DNA from: Campylobacterales bacterium
GTDB lineage: Bacteria; Campylobacterota; Campylobacteria; Campylobacterales; Sulfurovaceae
NCBI GenBank assembly: GCA_014763885.1
Contig: JACXUO010000005.1
Coordinates: 1-64,000, forward strand
Direction: 5' to 3'
DNA: 64,000 nucleotides
Part shown: in pieces, positions 29,975 to 38,898 of the stretch
How the letters are laid out: the number at the start of each line of letters is the position of its first letter
Position numbering within the stretch: the first letter of the stretch is position 1
Position numbers and translations under genes: made by a program
Notes under the pieces: generated by a model
What the model was told of the DNA's origin: nothing
The model's database searches: none
Seen by the model: only the letters and a program-made list of their open reading frames with translations

Positions 29975-30508
29975 ATGAATACAAGTATTACAGGAAGACA
30001 TTTTGAACTGACAGATGCGATCAAAGCGTATGCTGAAGCAGCCATAGAGGGACTGAACAAATACAATCTTGACATTATCTCGGCAAATACCGTGATCTCT
30101 TCAAATGAGAAAAACGGTAAAAAAGGTTTCAGTACAGAGTTCATCATCAACCTTAAAGATAAAAATACACTTGTAATCACACAGAATGACAAAGATGTAT
30201 ATGCGGCTATTGACCTGGCGATCGAAAGAATGAAAAAAGCGCTCAGAAGACACTCCGAGAAGATCAAAGACCACAAAATCATGAGCTTCAAAGACCTTGG
30301 CGAAGAGGCAGAAGCAGTCAGCGAAATGACGGTTGAGGATGTTGATATCGTACCTATGGATCTTGAACTGCATAAACCTCTTGACTTTGATGAAGCGATC
30401 GAAGCACTGATGGCAGAAAAGAAACGACAGTTCATTGTATTCAACGATCATGACGGCAACATGAGAGTCATGTATAAAAGAGCCGACGGCAGATTCGGCC
30501 TCTACTAG
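29975..30508 (+). CDS. hpf: Ribosome hibernation promoting factor (long form)
   Basis: A 177-residue cytoplasmic protein that binds the 30S decoding region and dimerises ribosomes in resting cells. The N-terminal S30AE domain (residues 1-100: MNTSITGRHFELTDAIKAYAE ... DVYAAIDLAIERMKKALRRH) is followed by a linker and the C-terminal dimerisation domain (HKPLDFDEAIEALMAEKKRQFIVFND...GRFGLY). This makes it the long HPF type, as in most bacteria outside the enterics. The start ATG at 29975 has AAAAGGA at a 7-base gap; the upstream ATG has no such site. Confidence 0.92.
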   Translation: MNTSITGRHFELTDAIKAYAEAAIEGLNKYNLDIISANTVISSNEKNGKKGFSTEFIINLKDKNTLVITQNDKDVYAAIDLAIERMKKALRRHSEKIKDHKIMSFKDLGEEAEAVSEMTVEDVDIVPMDLELHKPLDFDEAIEALMAEKKRQFIVFNDHDGNMRVMYKRADGRFGLY

Positions 30509-30628
30509 GAACTATACAAGGGCAAACTCCTTTTGCCCTTGCTCTCTTTTTTTCTCTTGCTTCTTTCTCTCCTCTTTTTTATCATTTCAGGGTACCATAC
30601 CGCTATTGATCGTATCAAAGGGATATCC

Positions 30629-31382
30629 ATGTATAAAAAATTCTTTTTAGCAACGCTCTTTTTTTACCTCCTTCAGCTACGGTTTTATCAATGTAGAACC
30701 GCCTGTCACAGGAGAAAAAGAGGGGATCGATGCGGAAGTTTCCCTCTCCGCCGACTACCATACAGGAAACAGCGACAAGCGCTCTATCGGCACCTCGGGC
30801 AAAGGACAATACAACAGCAAAGAGTGGCTCCTCTACTTTATCGCCGGCTATAACTACGGGGAATCAAACGGCCAGAAAGATACCGACGACGGGATGGTGC
30901 ATCTGCGCTATGTCCATACACTCGTCGATGGGCTTTATGACTATGAACTGTTCTACCAGACGGAGTTCAACGCCTTTCAGAATATTCGTATCCGTAACCT
31001 TGCAGGCAGCAACCTGAGAAGAAAAGTTGATATCGGATTTGATAAGTTCTACCTGGGAACAGGGATCTTCTATGAGTACCAGAAACCCGATACCCGTACA
31101 GAGAACAATCCTATCTATCAACGCATGAAACTCAACACCTACCTCTCCTTTTTGAAGAAGTTCAATGCACATGTCAATGTGACCTATCTTGGCTACTATC
31201 AGCCAAATATAGAGGAGTTTTCAGACTACAGGGTATCACAGACTCTTCAGCTCAACAACATTTTGACAGAAAATCTCACCCTCTCGATAGAGCTGATGCA
31301 TCACTATAACAGCACGCCTTACGAGAACATAGAAAAGAACGATCTCCGCTCTACCGTCAACCTCAGATACAAGTTAAGATAA
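30629..31382 (+). pseudogene. DUF481-family outer-membrane protein, frameshifted in its signal peptide
   Basis: The ATG at 30629 opens a signal peptide (MYKKFFLATLFF), but the frame is lost at a T7 run (30659-30665). Removing one T restores FTSFSYGFINVEPPVTGEKEG and a continuous 250-residue protein to 31382. The body is a beta-strand-rich DUF481 domain (SLSADYHTGNSDKRSIG ... YELFYQTEFNAFQNIRIRNL ... STVNLRYKLR), usually an outer-membrane barrel of unknown function. Homopolymer position and otherwise intact coding suggest phase variation or a sequencing error. Its last 9 bases overlap the convergent recG gene. Confidence 0.75.
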
Positions 31383-33194
31383 CTTCGACTCCCTGGCAGA
31401 GAGCCTCTGCTGTGCAGCAGCGATGAACTGCTCATCCTCTGCCATATCCAGCCACCTGAACTTCTGTCCGCTCTGTATCGTACCGTCCAGGATATCACCG
31501 CTGTTGCGGAACTTCAGGTCAAGTTTGGCGATATCAAAACCGTTGGTGGTTTGGGAAAACTGCACCAGCCGTTCATTGGCGGGTGCGTGGCTGTAGAGGT
31601 AACACCAGCTTTTCAGGCCGTTGCGCCCCACCCTTCCGCGGAGCTGGTGCAGCGTAGCCAATCCCAGTCTTTCGGCTCCTACGATGACGATCAGTGTCAG
31701 CCTTGGAAGGGAAATGCCGACCTCTACGACAGTCGTAGCCAGCAGTATATTCCCCTTTTCCCTGAACTCCAGCAGTACCTCCTCTTTCTCCCTGTCCTTC
31801 CCGTGCGTCACATAGACATTATCAAACTTGCTCTCCCAGAACCCCCTGCTCTCCTCCAGAGACTGATAGGGGACTTCGCTGCTCTCTTCTACCAACGGAT
31901 AGATGATCAGCACCTGGTGATCCTGGGCGATCTCTGATTTGATATGAGTTAAAAGTGCCGGGAAATCAGGCTTGCTGATGGTCTGTGTGGTGATCTCTTT
32001 TTCAAAAGGGGTTGTGGTGATCAGGCTGACATCCAGAAGTGCACTATCCATCATCGCCTGCGTCCGCGGGATCGGGGTTGCAGAAAACTGGATGATGTGT
32101 GCCCTTTTCTCTCCGCCTTTGCTTACCAGTGCCTCAAGCCCCTGTCTCTGCTGTGTGCCGAAACGGTGCTGTTCATCGATCATCACCAGCGCTGCATCGG
32201 GTATATCCTCTTTATAGAGAAGCGCATGGGTACCGATGATAAAGTCCGCCTCTTTGTAGTCGCCTTTGTTATTTCCCTGCATCACCAGAGAGACCTTTAG
32301 CTCTTTGGGCAGATATTTGCACGCCTCCTCATAAAGCTGCAGCGCCAAAAGAGAGGTAGGTGCCATCAGGATGCTCTTGTGCGGCAGTGCCATCATCGCT
32401 GATGCAAGTATCACCATCGTCTTGCCCGAGCCTACATCTCCCACCACCATACGTTTGGCTGCTCTCTCTTCCCTGGCAAGGTCCTTCCGTATCTGGGCGA
32501 TCACGTTTTGCTGTTCTGCTGTCAGTGTAAAGGGCAAACGCTCCAGAAAAGGATCGATATTGCCATGCAATGCATGAAGCGCAGGAAAATCAACTCTTTT
32601 CCCTTTCAGTTTTTTGAGATGGTTATAGGCTTCGATAAACTTCATCACAGATACGATTTCGCTTTTGTACGTTCCGTTCGCATACACATCATCGATGCTT
32701 TTGGGGAAATGGATCCGCATCACTGTCGCCACCTCTTTGGAGTCCAACCCCTCGTTATAAAGGTTGCGCTCATTGATATAGCACTCGATCAATGCCCTGA
32801 TCTCACTCTCCTTGAGTACGGTCTTGTACTTTGGGGTAATCTTTCCCACCTCTTTGACCGTTTTTGGCTGTGACATCTGAAGGTATCCTCGGTACTCCTC
32901 GAGGCGTCCCTGGATATAGTGATGCGAGCCTACGGCAAAAAGTGTATGGTGATAGGGGGTGGTGCGGAAAAAGGTTGAGGAGAGATATCTCCCCGAGGGC
33001 TTCAGGAGGAAGTTGACTCTCAGCTTTCCGCCAACAACGCTGGCATCTTTGACAGTCGCCTCATAGGTACCGACCTTGCCCAGCTGGAAATCTGTAGAGA
33101 GTGTCGTATCGTTATAAGAGGCAGGAGTGATCAGTGCAAGATCGAGCAGTGAATAGATCTTAAGTTTTTTAAACAGCTGCTTCGCCTCTTCCAT
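31374..33194 (-). CDS. recG: ATP-dependent DNA helicase RecG
   Basis: RecG remodels stalled forks and Holliday junctions. The 606-residue protein has an N-terminal wedge/OB region (residues about 40-150, including TYEATVKDASVVGGKLRVNF). The SF2 motor follows with motif I GDVGSGKT, motif II (MIDEQHRFG), motif III FSATPIPRT and motif VI (QLRGRVGRNG). It is shorter than E. coli RecG (693), as in other Campylobacterota. It reads leftward and is the last gene of the run ppk2-EamA-kdsA-ribH-nusB-mqnC-M16-recG. Confidence 0.95.
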   Translation of the reverse strand: MEEAKQLFKKLKIYSLLDLALITPASYNDTTLSTDFQLGKVGTYEATVKDASVVGGKLRVNFLLKPSGRYLSSTFFRTTPYHHTLFAVGSHHYIQGRLEEYRGYLQMSQPKTVKEVGKITPKYKTVLKESEIRALIECYINERNLYNEGLDSKEVATVMRIHFPKSIDDVYANGTYKSEIVSVMKFIEAYNHLKKLKGKRVDFPALHALHGNIDPFLERLPFTLTAEQQNVIAQIRKDLAREERAAKRMVVGDVGSGKTMVILASAMMALPHKSILMAPTSLLALQLYEEACKYLPKELKVSLVMQGNNKGDYKEADFIIGTHALLYKEDIPDAALVMIDEQHRFGTQQRQGLEALVSKGGEKRAHIIQFSATPIPRTQAMMDSALLDVSLITTTPFEKEITTQTISKPDFPALLTHIKSEIAQDHQVLIIYPLVEESSEVPYQSLEESRGFWESKFDNVYVTHGKDREKEEVLLEFREKGNILLATTVVEVGISLPRLTLIVIVGAERLGLATLHQLRGRVGRNGLKSWCYLYSHAPANERLVQFSQTTNGFDIAKLDLKFRNSGDILDGTIQSGQKFRWLDMAEDEQFIAAAQQRLSARESKLS

Positions 33195-33210
33195 ACTTCA
33201 CTCCGTTCAG

Positions 33211-33396
33211 AATTAAAAATCAAAAATGAAAAATTAATAATTGCTGTATGCATTGTAAACAATGCTTTTATGAGACAAATTATAACGAAGTATTTGATAA
33301 AAAGTATAAAAATATGTCAAAATGTCATATATGATAGAAGTATCGCGGAGCGATACACACCATCATTTTTAATTTTCAGTTTTTAATTTTTTATTC
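33211..33396. repeat. Heptad-bracketed twin-hairpin element, copy E1
   Basis: The left side is an A-rich 7-bp array (33211-33242, units like AAAAATC/AAAAATG). Hairpin 1 is GCATTGT/ACAATGC (33250-33265) and hairpin 2 is GTATCGC/GCGATAC (33340-33356). The right side is a T-rich 7-bp array (about 33364-33396), complementary in orientation to the left one. It fills the recG-M16 gap, and its right side overlaps the 3' end of the M16 gene. Confidence 0.7.
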
Positions 33397-34754
33397 TCTT
33401 TTGTTACGACAGAATAGGTGATATCGGAAAGCTCTTTGTGTGCAGTGATAAAAGCGTTCATCTCTTCGAGTGTCACTGCTTCAAGTTTCTTCAACTGCTC
33501 TTTGGAGAAGCCAAGGGGCCTTCCATAGTAGAACTCATTGTAGGCGCGGCTCAGTCTCTGGGAGAGTGTCTCCGTACGCAGCGGTTCACTTCCGACAAGG
33601 AACTGCTTGGCTTTATCCAGCTCATCCTGCGTGATCCCTTTTTCCACAAAGGTATCCACGACCTCCTGGACAAGCTTGATCGCCTCCTCCTGAGTGGAGA
33701 GTTTGGTCTGCAGGTATCCGCTCATGTAGGATACGCTTTTGGTACGTCTCAGTGAAGCATAGACGCCGTAGGTAAGCCCGCGCTTCACACGGATCTCCTC
33801 CATCATACGCGTACCGAATCCCCCGCCGCCGAGCAGATACTCGGCGATCTTCGCCTTGTACTGGTCCTCTTCTCTGTAGCTGTAGTCAAACGGCGCACCA
33901 AAATAGATATAGGCCTGCTGTGTCTCTTCGTCGGTATAGAGAGTGGTTCTCTTATCCGAAGCCTCGATCTGAGGGATCTCTTTGGTATCCACCTTCGGAA
34001 GCAGACTGAGCACCTCATGGGTATACTGCTTGGCGTCCTCCAGCGTGATATCCCCGCCTACGACGGCAATGGCGTTGTTATACCCGATATGCGTCTGTAT
34101 AAATGTCCGGAGTTCATCAAGCGTGATGCTTTCAATACTTTCAAATGTCCCATCGTAAGGTCTTGCAAGAGCCGTGCCTTTGAAGAGTTCTGCACGCAAT
34201 GCCGTAGCAGAGATATAGTCAAAATCACTCCGTTTCTGGTTGAGCCAGCCGATCTTCTGACGCGTGACCTGTTCAAACGCCTCCCGGGTATAGTTCGGGT
34301 CTGCAAGCAGCTCCTTGAGTCTCTCTATCGCGTAAGCAAACTCACTTTTGAGTGCTGAGACTTCGATCACGAAACTCTCTCGCCCTACACTGCTGTGGAT
34401 ATCTACCGCACGCGCATCAAGCTTTGTTGCAAAACCGACAGAACCCTCTTTCTTTGTCCCCTCATTGAGCAGTTTAGCGGACATATCGGCGATACCGTCT
34501 TTGGTATTGCTCAGGTGCCCTGCTCCCGTAAATACAAACTGGATAGAGACGATAGGAACATAATCGCCTCCCTCGTAGACGACGGGAACCGTGCTCTCTT
34601 TAATCTTGACTTCATTGATGCTTGACGCCATCAAAACTCCTTGTAATAAAACAATCATTGTAATGATCTTTGTGAGTGAAGAGTGAGGAGTGAGGAGTGA
34701 GGAGTGTTGGTTTGCATTGCGTTGCAATGCCTTTTTTGCCGGAATACTATTCAT
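33369..34754 (-). CDS. M16-family peptidase homologue lacking the zinc motif
   Basis: A 461-residue exported protein of the pitrilysin/processing-peptidase family. It has two half domains and family blocks such as RQKIGWLNQKRSDF, NAIAVVGGDITLEDAKQY, RVKRGLTYGVYASL and RLSRAYNEFYYGRPLGF. The inverzincin HxxEH motif is replaced (GIADMSAKLLNEGT: Asp, Ala, Lys at the three positions), so it is probably a non-catalytic subunit. The start at ATG 34754 has AGAGGAG at a 7-base gap. About 29 residues precede the hydrophobic signal core (IITMIVLLQGVLMA) and come from repeat element E2; an older start may be the ATG at 34658. The last codons (KKLKTEN) come from repeat E1. Linkage to mqnC is conserved in Helicobacter. 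Confidence 0.85.
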   Translation of the reverse strand: MNSIPAKKALQRNANQHSSLLTPHSSLTKIITMIVLLQGVLMASSINEVKIKESTVPVVYEGGDYVPIVSIQFVFTGAGHLSNTKDGIADMSAKLLNEGTKKEGSVGFATKLDARAVDIHSSVGRESFVIEVSALKSEFAYAIERLKELLADPNYTREAFEQVTRQKIGWLNQKRSDFDYISATALRAELFKGTALARPYDGTFESIESITLDELRTFIQTHIGYNNAIAVVGGDITLEDAKQYTHEVLSLLPKVDTKEIPQIEASDKRTTLYTDEETQQAYIYFGAPFDYSYREEDQYKAKIAEYLLGGGGFGTRMMEEIRVKRGLTYGVYASLRRTKSVSYMSGYLQTKLSTQEEAIKLVQEVVDTFVEKGITQDELDKAKQFLVGSEPLRTETLSQRLSRAYNEFYYGRPLGFSKEQLKKLEAVTLEEMNAFITAHKELSDITYSVVTKENKKLKTEN

Positions 34755-34843
34755 TTTTTTATCTCCTCTATTCAAAAAAAGCGGTGCCACTGCACCGCAT
34801 ACTTAAACACTTCACTCTTCGTTCTTAATGCTTCACTAATAAA
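34672..34843. repeat. Heptad-bracketed twin-hairpin element, copy E2
   Basis: The left array is GAGTGAG-like heptads (34672-34708). Hairpin 1 is GCATTGC/GCAATGC (34714-34730) and hairpin 2 is GCGGTGC/GCACCGC (34781-34798). The right array is CTTCACT/CTTCGTT heptads in the opposite orientation (34808-34843). It spans the M16-mqnC junction and contains the M16 ribosome site and start codon as well as the mqnC stop codon. Confidence 0.75.
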
Positions 34844-35882
34844 ATCTTTCCAGTATTTCGTACGCCGTATTGCGCTTGGCCGGATTTTCCCCTACATCCT
34901 TGATCAGTTTGATCATCTCTTCCTGGTTCATCTGGTTTTTTGCTCCGGCTGCGGATACCACATTCTCTTCCATCATCGTCGAGCCAAGGTCGTTCGCACC
35001 GAAAAGCAGCGCCATCTGACCGATATAGGAGCCCTGCGTCACCCATGAACTCTGGATATTCGGGAAGTTGTCCAAAAAGAGTCTGGCTACGGCCAGATAG
35101 CGCAGGTAGAGGTTGGAGGTCGTCTTTTCGATCGTCGGAAGTTCACGCTTGAGCTGTGTGTTGTCGCTCTGGTAAGACCACATGATAAATGCCCTGAAAC
35201 CGGCGGTTTCATCCTGTAGCTGACGGATAAGGTCCCAGTGTTCTACGATCTCTCTGGTCGTCTCCACTGTTCCATACATCATTGTAGCCGTCGATTTGAT
35301 ACCAAGCTTGTGTGCTTCTCTGTGCACCTCAAGCCAGGTATCCTTATCCAGTTTTTTGGGCGCGATGATATCACGTACACGGTCGCTGAGTATCTCCGCA
35401 CCGGCACCGGGGATGGAGCTCAGCCCCTTCTCTTTCAGACGGCGCAAAACCTCGGGGATAGAGATATTGGAACGGCGTGCGATATAGTCGATCTCGATCG
35501 CCGAGAAACCATGGATCGTTACCTGGGGATACTTCTGGTGGATATGCGCTACCAGATCCTCGTACCACTCGATCTCAAGCTTTGGATGCACGCCCCCCTG
35601 GAAAAGGATCTGCGTACCGCCAATCGCAAGCAGCTCCTCGATCTTCTGGTCGATCTCGTCAAACGTGAGAATATAGGCATTCTCTTTTTTCTCATGCGTA
35701 TAAAAGGCGCAGAACTTACAGTCTACCCAGCAGATATTGGTATAGTTGATATTGCGGTCCACCACGAAGGTCGTTACCCCTTTGGGATGCAACTCCTGTT
35801 TGCGTGCATAGGCCATCTTCCCCAAGGTTTTAAGGTCAGCCTTTTCGATCAGTTCTACCGCCTCATCGATACTCATACGCAT
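34836..35882 (-). CDS. mqnC: Cyclic dehypoxanthine futalosine synthase
   Basis: A radical SAM enzyme of the futalosine route to menaquinone, converting dehypoxanthine futalosine to its cyclic form. The 348-residue protein has the [4Fe-4S] motif CWVDCKFC (CxxxCxxC), the SAM strand GGTQILFQGGVHP and family blocks GLSSIPGAGAEILSD, TATMMYGTVET and WSYQSDNTQL typical of MqnC. Campylobacterota use this pathway. The start at ATG 35882 follows AAAGGAG at a 6-base gap; a second ATG lies two codons in. Repeat elements abut both ends of the gene. Confidence 0.95.
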   Translation of the reverse strand: MRMSIDEAVELIEKADLKTLGKMAYARKQELHPKGVTTFVVDRNINYTNICWVDCKFCAFYTHEKKENAYILTFDEIDQKIEELLAIGGTQILFQGGVHPKLEIEWYEDLVAHIHQKYPQVTIHGFSAIEIDYIARRSNISIPEVLRRLKEKGLSSIPGAGAEILSDRVRDIIAPKKLDKDTWLEVHREAHKLGIKSTATMMYGTVETTREIVEHWDLIRQLQDETAGFRAFIMWSYQSDNTQLKRELPTIEKTTSNLYLRYLAVARLFLDNFPNIQSSWVTQGSYIGQMALLFGANDLGSTMMEENVVSAAGAKNQMNQEEMIKLIKDVGENPAKRNTAYEILERFY

Positions 35883-35884
35883 AC

Positions 35885-35904
35885 AAAACTCCTTTGGGAG
35901 TTTT
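35885..35904 (-). promoter_or_regulatory. Hairpin that hides the mqnC ribosome binding site
   Basis: On the minus strand AAAACTCC pairs with GGAGTTTT across a 4-base loop. The second arm contains the GGAG Shine-Dalgarno of mqnC, 6 bases from the ATG, so folding would mask it. Confidence 0.4.
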
Positions 35905-35905
35905 T

Positions 35906-36027
35906 AGTGATGAGTGATGAGTGATGAGTGATGAGTGTCGGATTGTATTGTTCTGCAATACTTTGATTTATAGCGTTTTGAAAAAATGGATACATAAATT
36001 TTTCATTCCTCATTTTTCATTCTTCGT
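35906..36027. repeat. Heptad-bracketed hairpin element, copy E3
   Basis: The left array is about 4.5 units of AGTGATG (35906-35937). The hairpin is GTATTG/CAATAC (35945-35961), akin to hairpin 1 of E1 and E2. The right array is TTTTTCA/TTCCTCA heptads in opposite sense (about 35998-36027). It lies between nusB and mqnC. A clear second hairpin is not seen in this copy. Confidence 0.7.
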
Positions 36028-36043
36028 CTACCGTTGGAAAATA

Positions 36044-36436
36044 CTATTTCCCAATGGCATCAAGTACTCCGTTGATGAACTTCGGTGATTTGTCATCTGC
36101 CAGCTCTTTGGCGAGCTCTACAGCCTCATTGATAATGATAGGCCTGTCGGTCTTTGCTACCAGTATTTCATAAGCGCCCAGTCTCAGGATCGCTTTCTCG
36201 ACTTTACCGATCGCATCGTAATCCCACTCTTTGAGATGCTTCCGGATCTCTTCATCGATCAGATCCAGGTTCTCTACCGTCCCGTGGAAAAGAGCATTGG
36301 AGAACTCTCTTTGTTTATTGCGTATTTTATCCTCTTCCAGAATCTCATCTGAGAATTTGGCGATGTTTTCATTGCCCAGATCATAGGCATAGAGCAGACC
36401 TACTACCGCCGCCCGTGCTTGGTGTCTTGTTGCCAT
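36044..36436 (-). CDS. nusB: Transcription antitermination protein NusB
   Basis: A 130-residue all-helical RNA-binding protein that joins NusE (S10) on boxA RNA in rRNA antitermination. Family features are ARAAVVGLLYAYDLGN at the N-terminus, the helical core, and the ending VELAKELADDKSPKFINGVLDAI. The start ATG has AAGGAAT upstream. It is downstream of ribH and kdsA in the order kdsA-ribH-nusB, as in Helicobacter pylori. Confidence 0.95.
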   Translation of the reverse strand: MATRHQARAAVVGLLYAYDLGNENIAKFSDEILEEDKIRNKQREFSNALFHGTVENLDLIDEEIRKHLKEWDYDAIGKVEKAILRLGAYEILVAKTDRPIIINEAVELAKELADDKSPKFINGVLDAIGK

Positions 36437-36561
36437 TTCATTCCTTCTTTATGCTTTCTGAACAAAGTCCAAAAAGCTGCGCTGACGCTGACTCCCGTCT
36501 AAAGGTATACCCTATGATATCTTCAACGGAGTGCTCATGCGACAAGCCGCATTTTATTTTT

Positions 36562-37032
36562 CTATTTTTCCATCTCTGTATAAAGATTCATCAGTTCGAT
36601 CAGCCCGGCCATTGCCTCACCGCCCTTGTTGCCGGCTTTTGTACCCGCCCGCTCAATCGCCTGCTCGATACTGTCAACCGTCAGTACTCCGAAGGTTGCC
36701 GGCTTTCCGTATTTGAGTGTCACATTTGCCACACCTTTTGTCGCCTCTGCGGAGACATAGTCAAAATGGGGTGTCGCACCACGGATCACCGCCCCCAGAC
36801 AACATACCGCATCATACTTGCCTGATGCCAAAGCTTTGTCGAGTGCAAAGGGGATCTCAAATGCACCCGGAACCAGGATCAGATCAAGATCCTCAGGGTT
36901 TCCGCCATGTCTTGCATAGACGTCTTTTGCCCCTTCTACCAGCCTGTCTGTGATAAAGTGGTTGAACCTTGCATTGATGATCGCTACTTTTTTACTTCTA
37001 TCTACGCTTAAATGACCTTCTACTACTGTCAT
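36562..37032 (-). CDS. ribH: 6,7-dimethyl-8-ribityllumazine synthase
   Basis: RibH condenses dihydroxybutanone phosphate with the ribityl-aminouracil in riboflavin synthesis. The 156-residue protein carries the typical blocks [48 protein letters not shown] (His-containing active-site loop) and [24 protein letters not shown]. Members form 60-mers or pentamers in the cytoplasm. It lies 125 bp upstream of nusB and 75 bp downstream of kdsA, all on the minus strand. Confidence 0.97.
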   Translation of the reverse strand: MTVVEGHLSVDRSKKVAIINARFNHFITDRLVEGAKDVYARHGGNPEDLDLILVPGAFEIPFALDKALASGKYDAVCCLGAVIRGATPHFDYVSAEATKGVANVTLKYGKPATFGVLTVDSIEQAIERAGTKAGNKGGEAMAGLIELMNLYTEMEK

Positions 37033-37106
37033 ATTTCTCTGCCTTTCACACTACTGTTTTAAAATTTTCTGATTATAACAAAAACTACCCTAACGCTATT
37101 TGATAC

Positions 37107-37907
37107 CTATTCTACAATCGAACGTATCGCATCGATCTGATCCATCAACGCTTCAAGTTTCGCAAGCTCGATCATATTCGGCCCGTCGCTCAGTGCAATA
37201 CTCGGATCAAAATGTGTTTCAAAGAAGAATCCGTCCACACCTACCGCTGCGGCTGCACGCGCAAGGTACGGCACCATTGCGCTGTCACCGCCGCTGGTCG
37301 CACCGCCACTTGCGGGAGACTGTACCGAATGGGTAGCGTCGAAGACCACAGGTGCGAACTCTCTCATCGTCACAAGGCCGCGCATATCCACGACGAGGTT
37401 GCCATATCCGAAGGTCGAACCGCGCTCGGTAAGCCATACCCCGTATTTTTCGGCATTCTCGTAACTGACCTCACCCTCGCACCCTCTGGTTTTGAGTACC
37501 TTCGCAACAGAGTGTACCATCGCTTGAGGCGCAAGGAACTGCCCTTTTTTGATATTGACCACCGCATCGGTTTTTGCCGCTGCGACGAGCAGGTCGGTCT
37601 GACGGCACAGAAATGCAGGGATCTGAAGCACATCCGCCACCTCTGCTGCGGCAGCAGGCTGGGTATAGTCATGCACATCGGTAAGTATCTTGTAGCCAAA
37701 CTGTGCTTTCACCTCAGCGAGCAGCTTCAACCCTTCATCAAGTCCCGGTCCCCTGAAGCTGTCCAGGCTCGTACGGTTTGCTTTGTCAAAACTCGCTTTA
37801 AAGTAGAAATCTTTCGTACAATCTTCGTGATATTTTCTCAACGACTCAGCGATCCTCATCACATTGTCACGGCTTTCAAGGACACACGGTCCGGCGATCA
37901 TAATCAT
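37107..37907 (-). CDS. kdsA: 3-deoxy-8-phosphooctulonate synthase (KDO-8-P synthase)
   Basis: KdsA condenses phosphoenolpyruvate with arabinose 5-phosphate to make KDO-8-P for lipopolysaccharide core. The 266-residue TIM barrel shows [63 protein letters not shown], and [55 protein letters not shown] precedes the ATG. It heads the kdsA-ribH-nusB set. Confidence 0.97.
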   Translation of the reverse strand: MIMIAGPCVLESRDNVMRIAESLRKYHEDCTKDFYFKASFDKANRTSLDSFRGPGLDEGLKLLAEVKAQFGYKILTDVHDYTQPAAAAEVADVLQIPAFLCRQTDLLVAAAKTDAVVNIKKGQFLAPQAMVHSVAKVLKTRGCEGEVSYENAEKYGVWLTERGSTFGYGNLVVDMRGLVTMREFAPVVFDATHSVQSPASGGATSGGDSAMVPYLARAAAAVGVDGFFFETHFDPSIALSDGPNMIELAKLEALMDQIDAIRSIVE

Positions 37908-37941
37908 TGTATCTCCTAACTTGTCTTCTTTGTTCGAAAAA

Positions 37942-38838
37942 CTATTTTTTAGCCAGGGCGACGATCAGCCCTGAAGTGATGACCAACAGTATACCCAAAA
38001 AGGTCCAAATATCAGGTATAGGGTCCCCAAGCGCGATTCCGATCACGAGTGCAAACACGATATTGGAGTAACTGATCGTGCCTACGATACCCGCTTTGGT
38101 ATGTTCATACGCTTTGGTCATCCATATCTGCGAAAAGGTTGCAGAAAGCCCCATCATCAGGATATAAAACCAGAGTATCCCCTCCGGCATCACAAACGCA
38201 GCAAACATAAAATCCAGCTCCTGCGGCGGGTTCACATAGGGGGTGACCAGCATCAGCATCAGCGGAGCGACTGTCCCCACCCCCATAAAGCTCATCACGA
38301 TCGCCCGGGTATCATAGTACTGCCGCAGTTCACGGATAGAGGTATAGGCCAGCGCGGCACCAAGTCCGGAGAATATCCCCAGCAGATCATACTTGTCGAA
38401 CATACCGCCTTCAGGCTGCGCGATCAGCAGGATGCCGACAAAGCCAAGCAGTACGGCAAAAACAGCAGAGCCGGGAAGCCTTTCCCCCAAAAACAAAAAG
38501 GCAAAAATCGCTACGAAGATTGGCGAGGTTTTATTGTAGGTGACCGCTTCTCCCAGCGGGATATAGGCGATGATATAAAAGTATGCAAGCAGTGCGGAAA
38601 ATCCCATCACTCCGCGAAAGAGAAGCAGCAGAGGTTTGCCGCCTATCTGTTTCAGCGGTGATTTGTAGATCGCATACCCGATCAGCACCACACCGAACAC
38701 ATTCCGAAAAAAAGTCACCTCTACCGCGGGGAGTACCTCACTCACCACTTTGGCAAACCCGCCCATCACGGCGAAAGAGAGTGAGGCGATAAGCATATAC
38801 AAAATCCCCCGATCGATACCCAGAAGATACTTTTTCAC
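37942..38838 (-). CDS. EamA-family (DMT superfamily) membrane transporter
   Basis: A 298-residue inner-membrane protein with about ten hydrophobic helices in two EamA repeats: the first begins [18 protein letters not shown], the second [19 protein letters not shown]. It ends in a charged ALAKK tail. DMT transporters export or import metabolites; the substrate cannot be inferred. The start is GTG at 38838 with AAAAGG about 7 bases upstream. It sits between ppk2 and kdsA on the same strand. Confidence 0.85.
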   Translation of the reverse strand: MKKYLLGIDRGILYMLIASLSFAVMGGFAKVVSEVLPAVEVTFFRNVFGVVLIGYAIYKSPLKQIGGKPLLLLFRGVMGFSALLAYFYIIAYIPLGEAVTYNKTSPIFVAIFAFLFLGERLPGSAVFAVLLGFVGILLIAQPEGGMFDKYDLLGIFSGLGAALAYTSIRELRQYYDTRAIVMSFMGVGTVAPLMLMLVTPYVNPPQELDFMFAAFVMPEGILWFYILMMGLSATFSQIWMTKAYEHTKAGIVGTISYSNIVFALVIGIALGDPIPDIWTFLGILLVITSGLIVALAKK

Positions 38839-38898
38839 TGCTGACCTTTTAAAATTTTCGGAAGTGTAACATATCTTCTTAAGAGATCTCCCAAAAGA

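Noticed and set aside
35906-35937. CRISPR-like array
   Set aside because: The repeats are contiguous 7-bp units without spacers, so this is a tandem microsatellite-type array.
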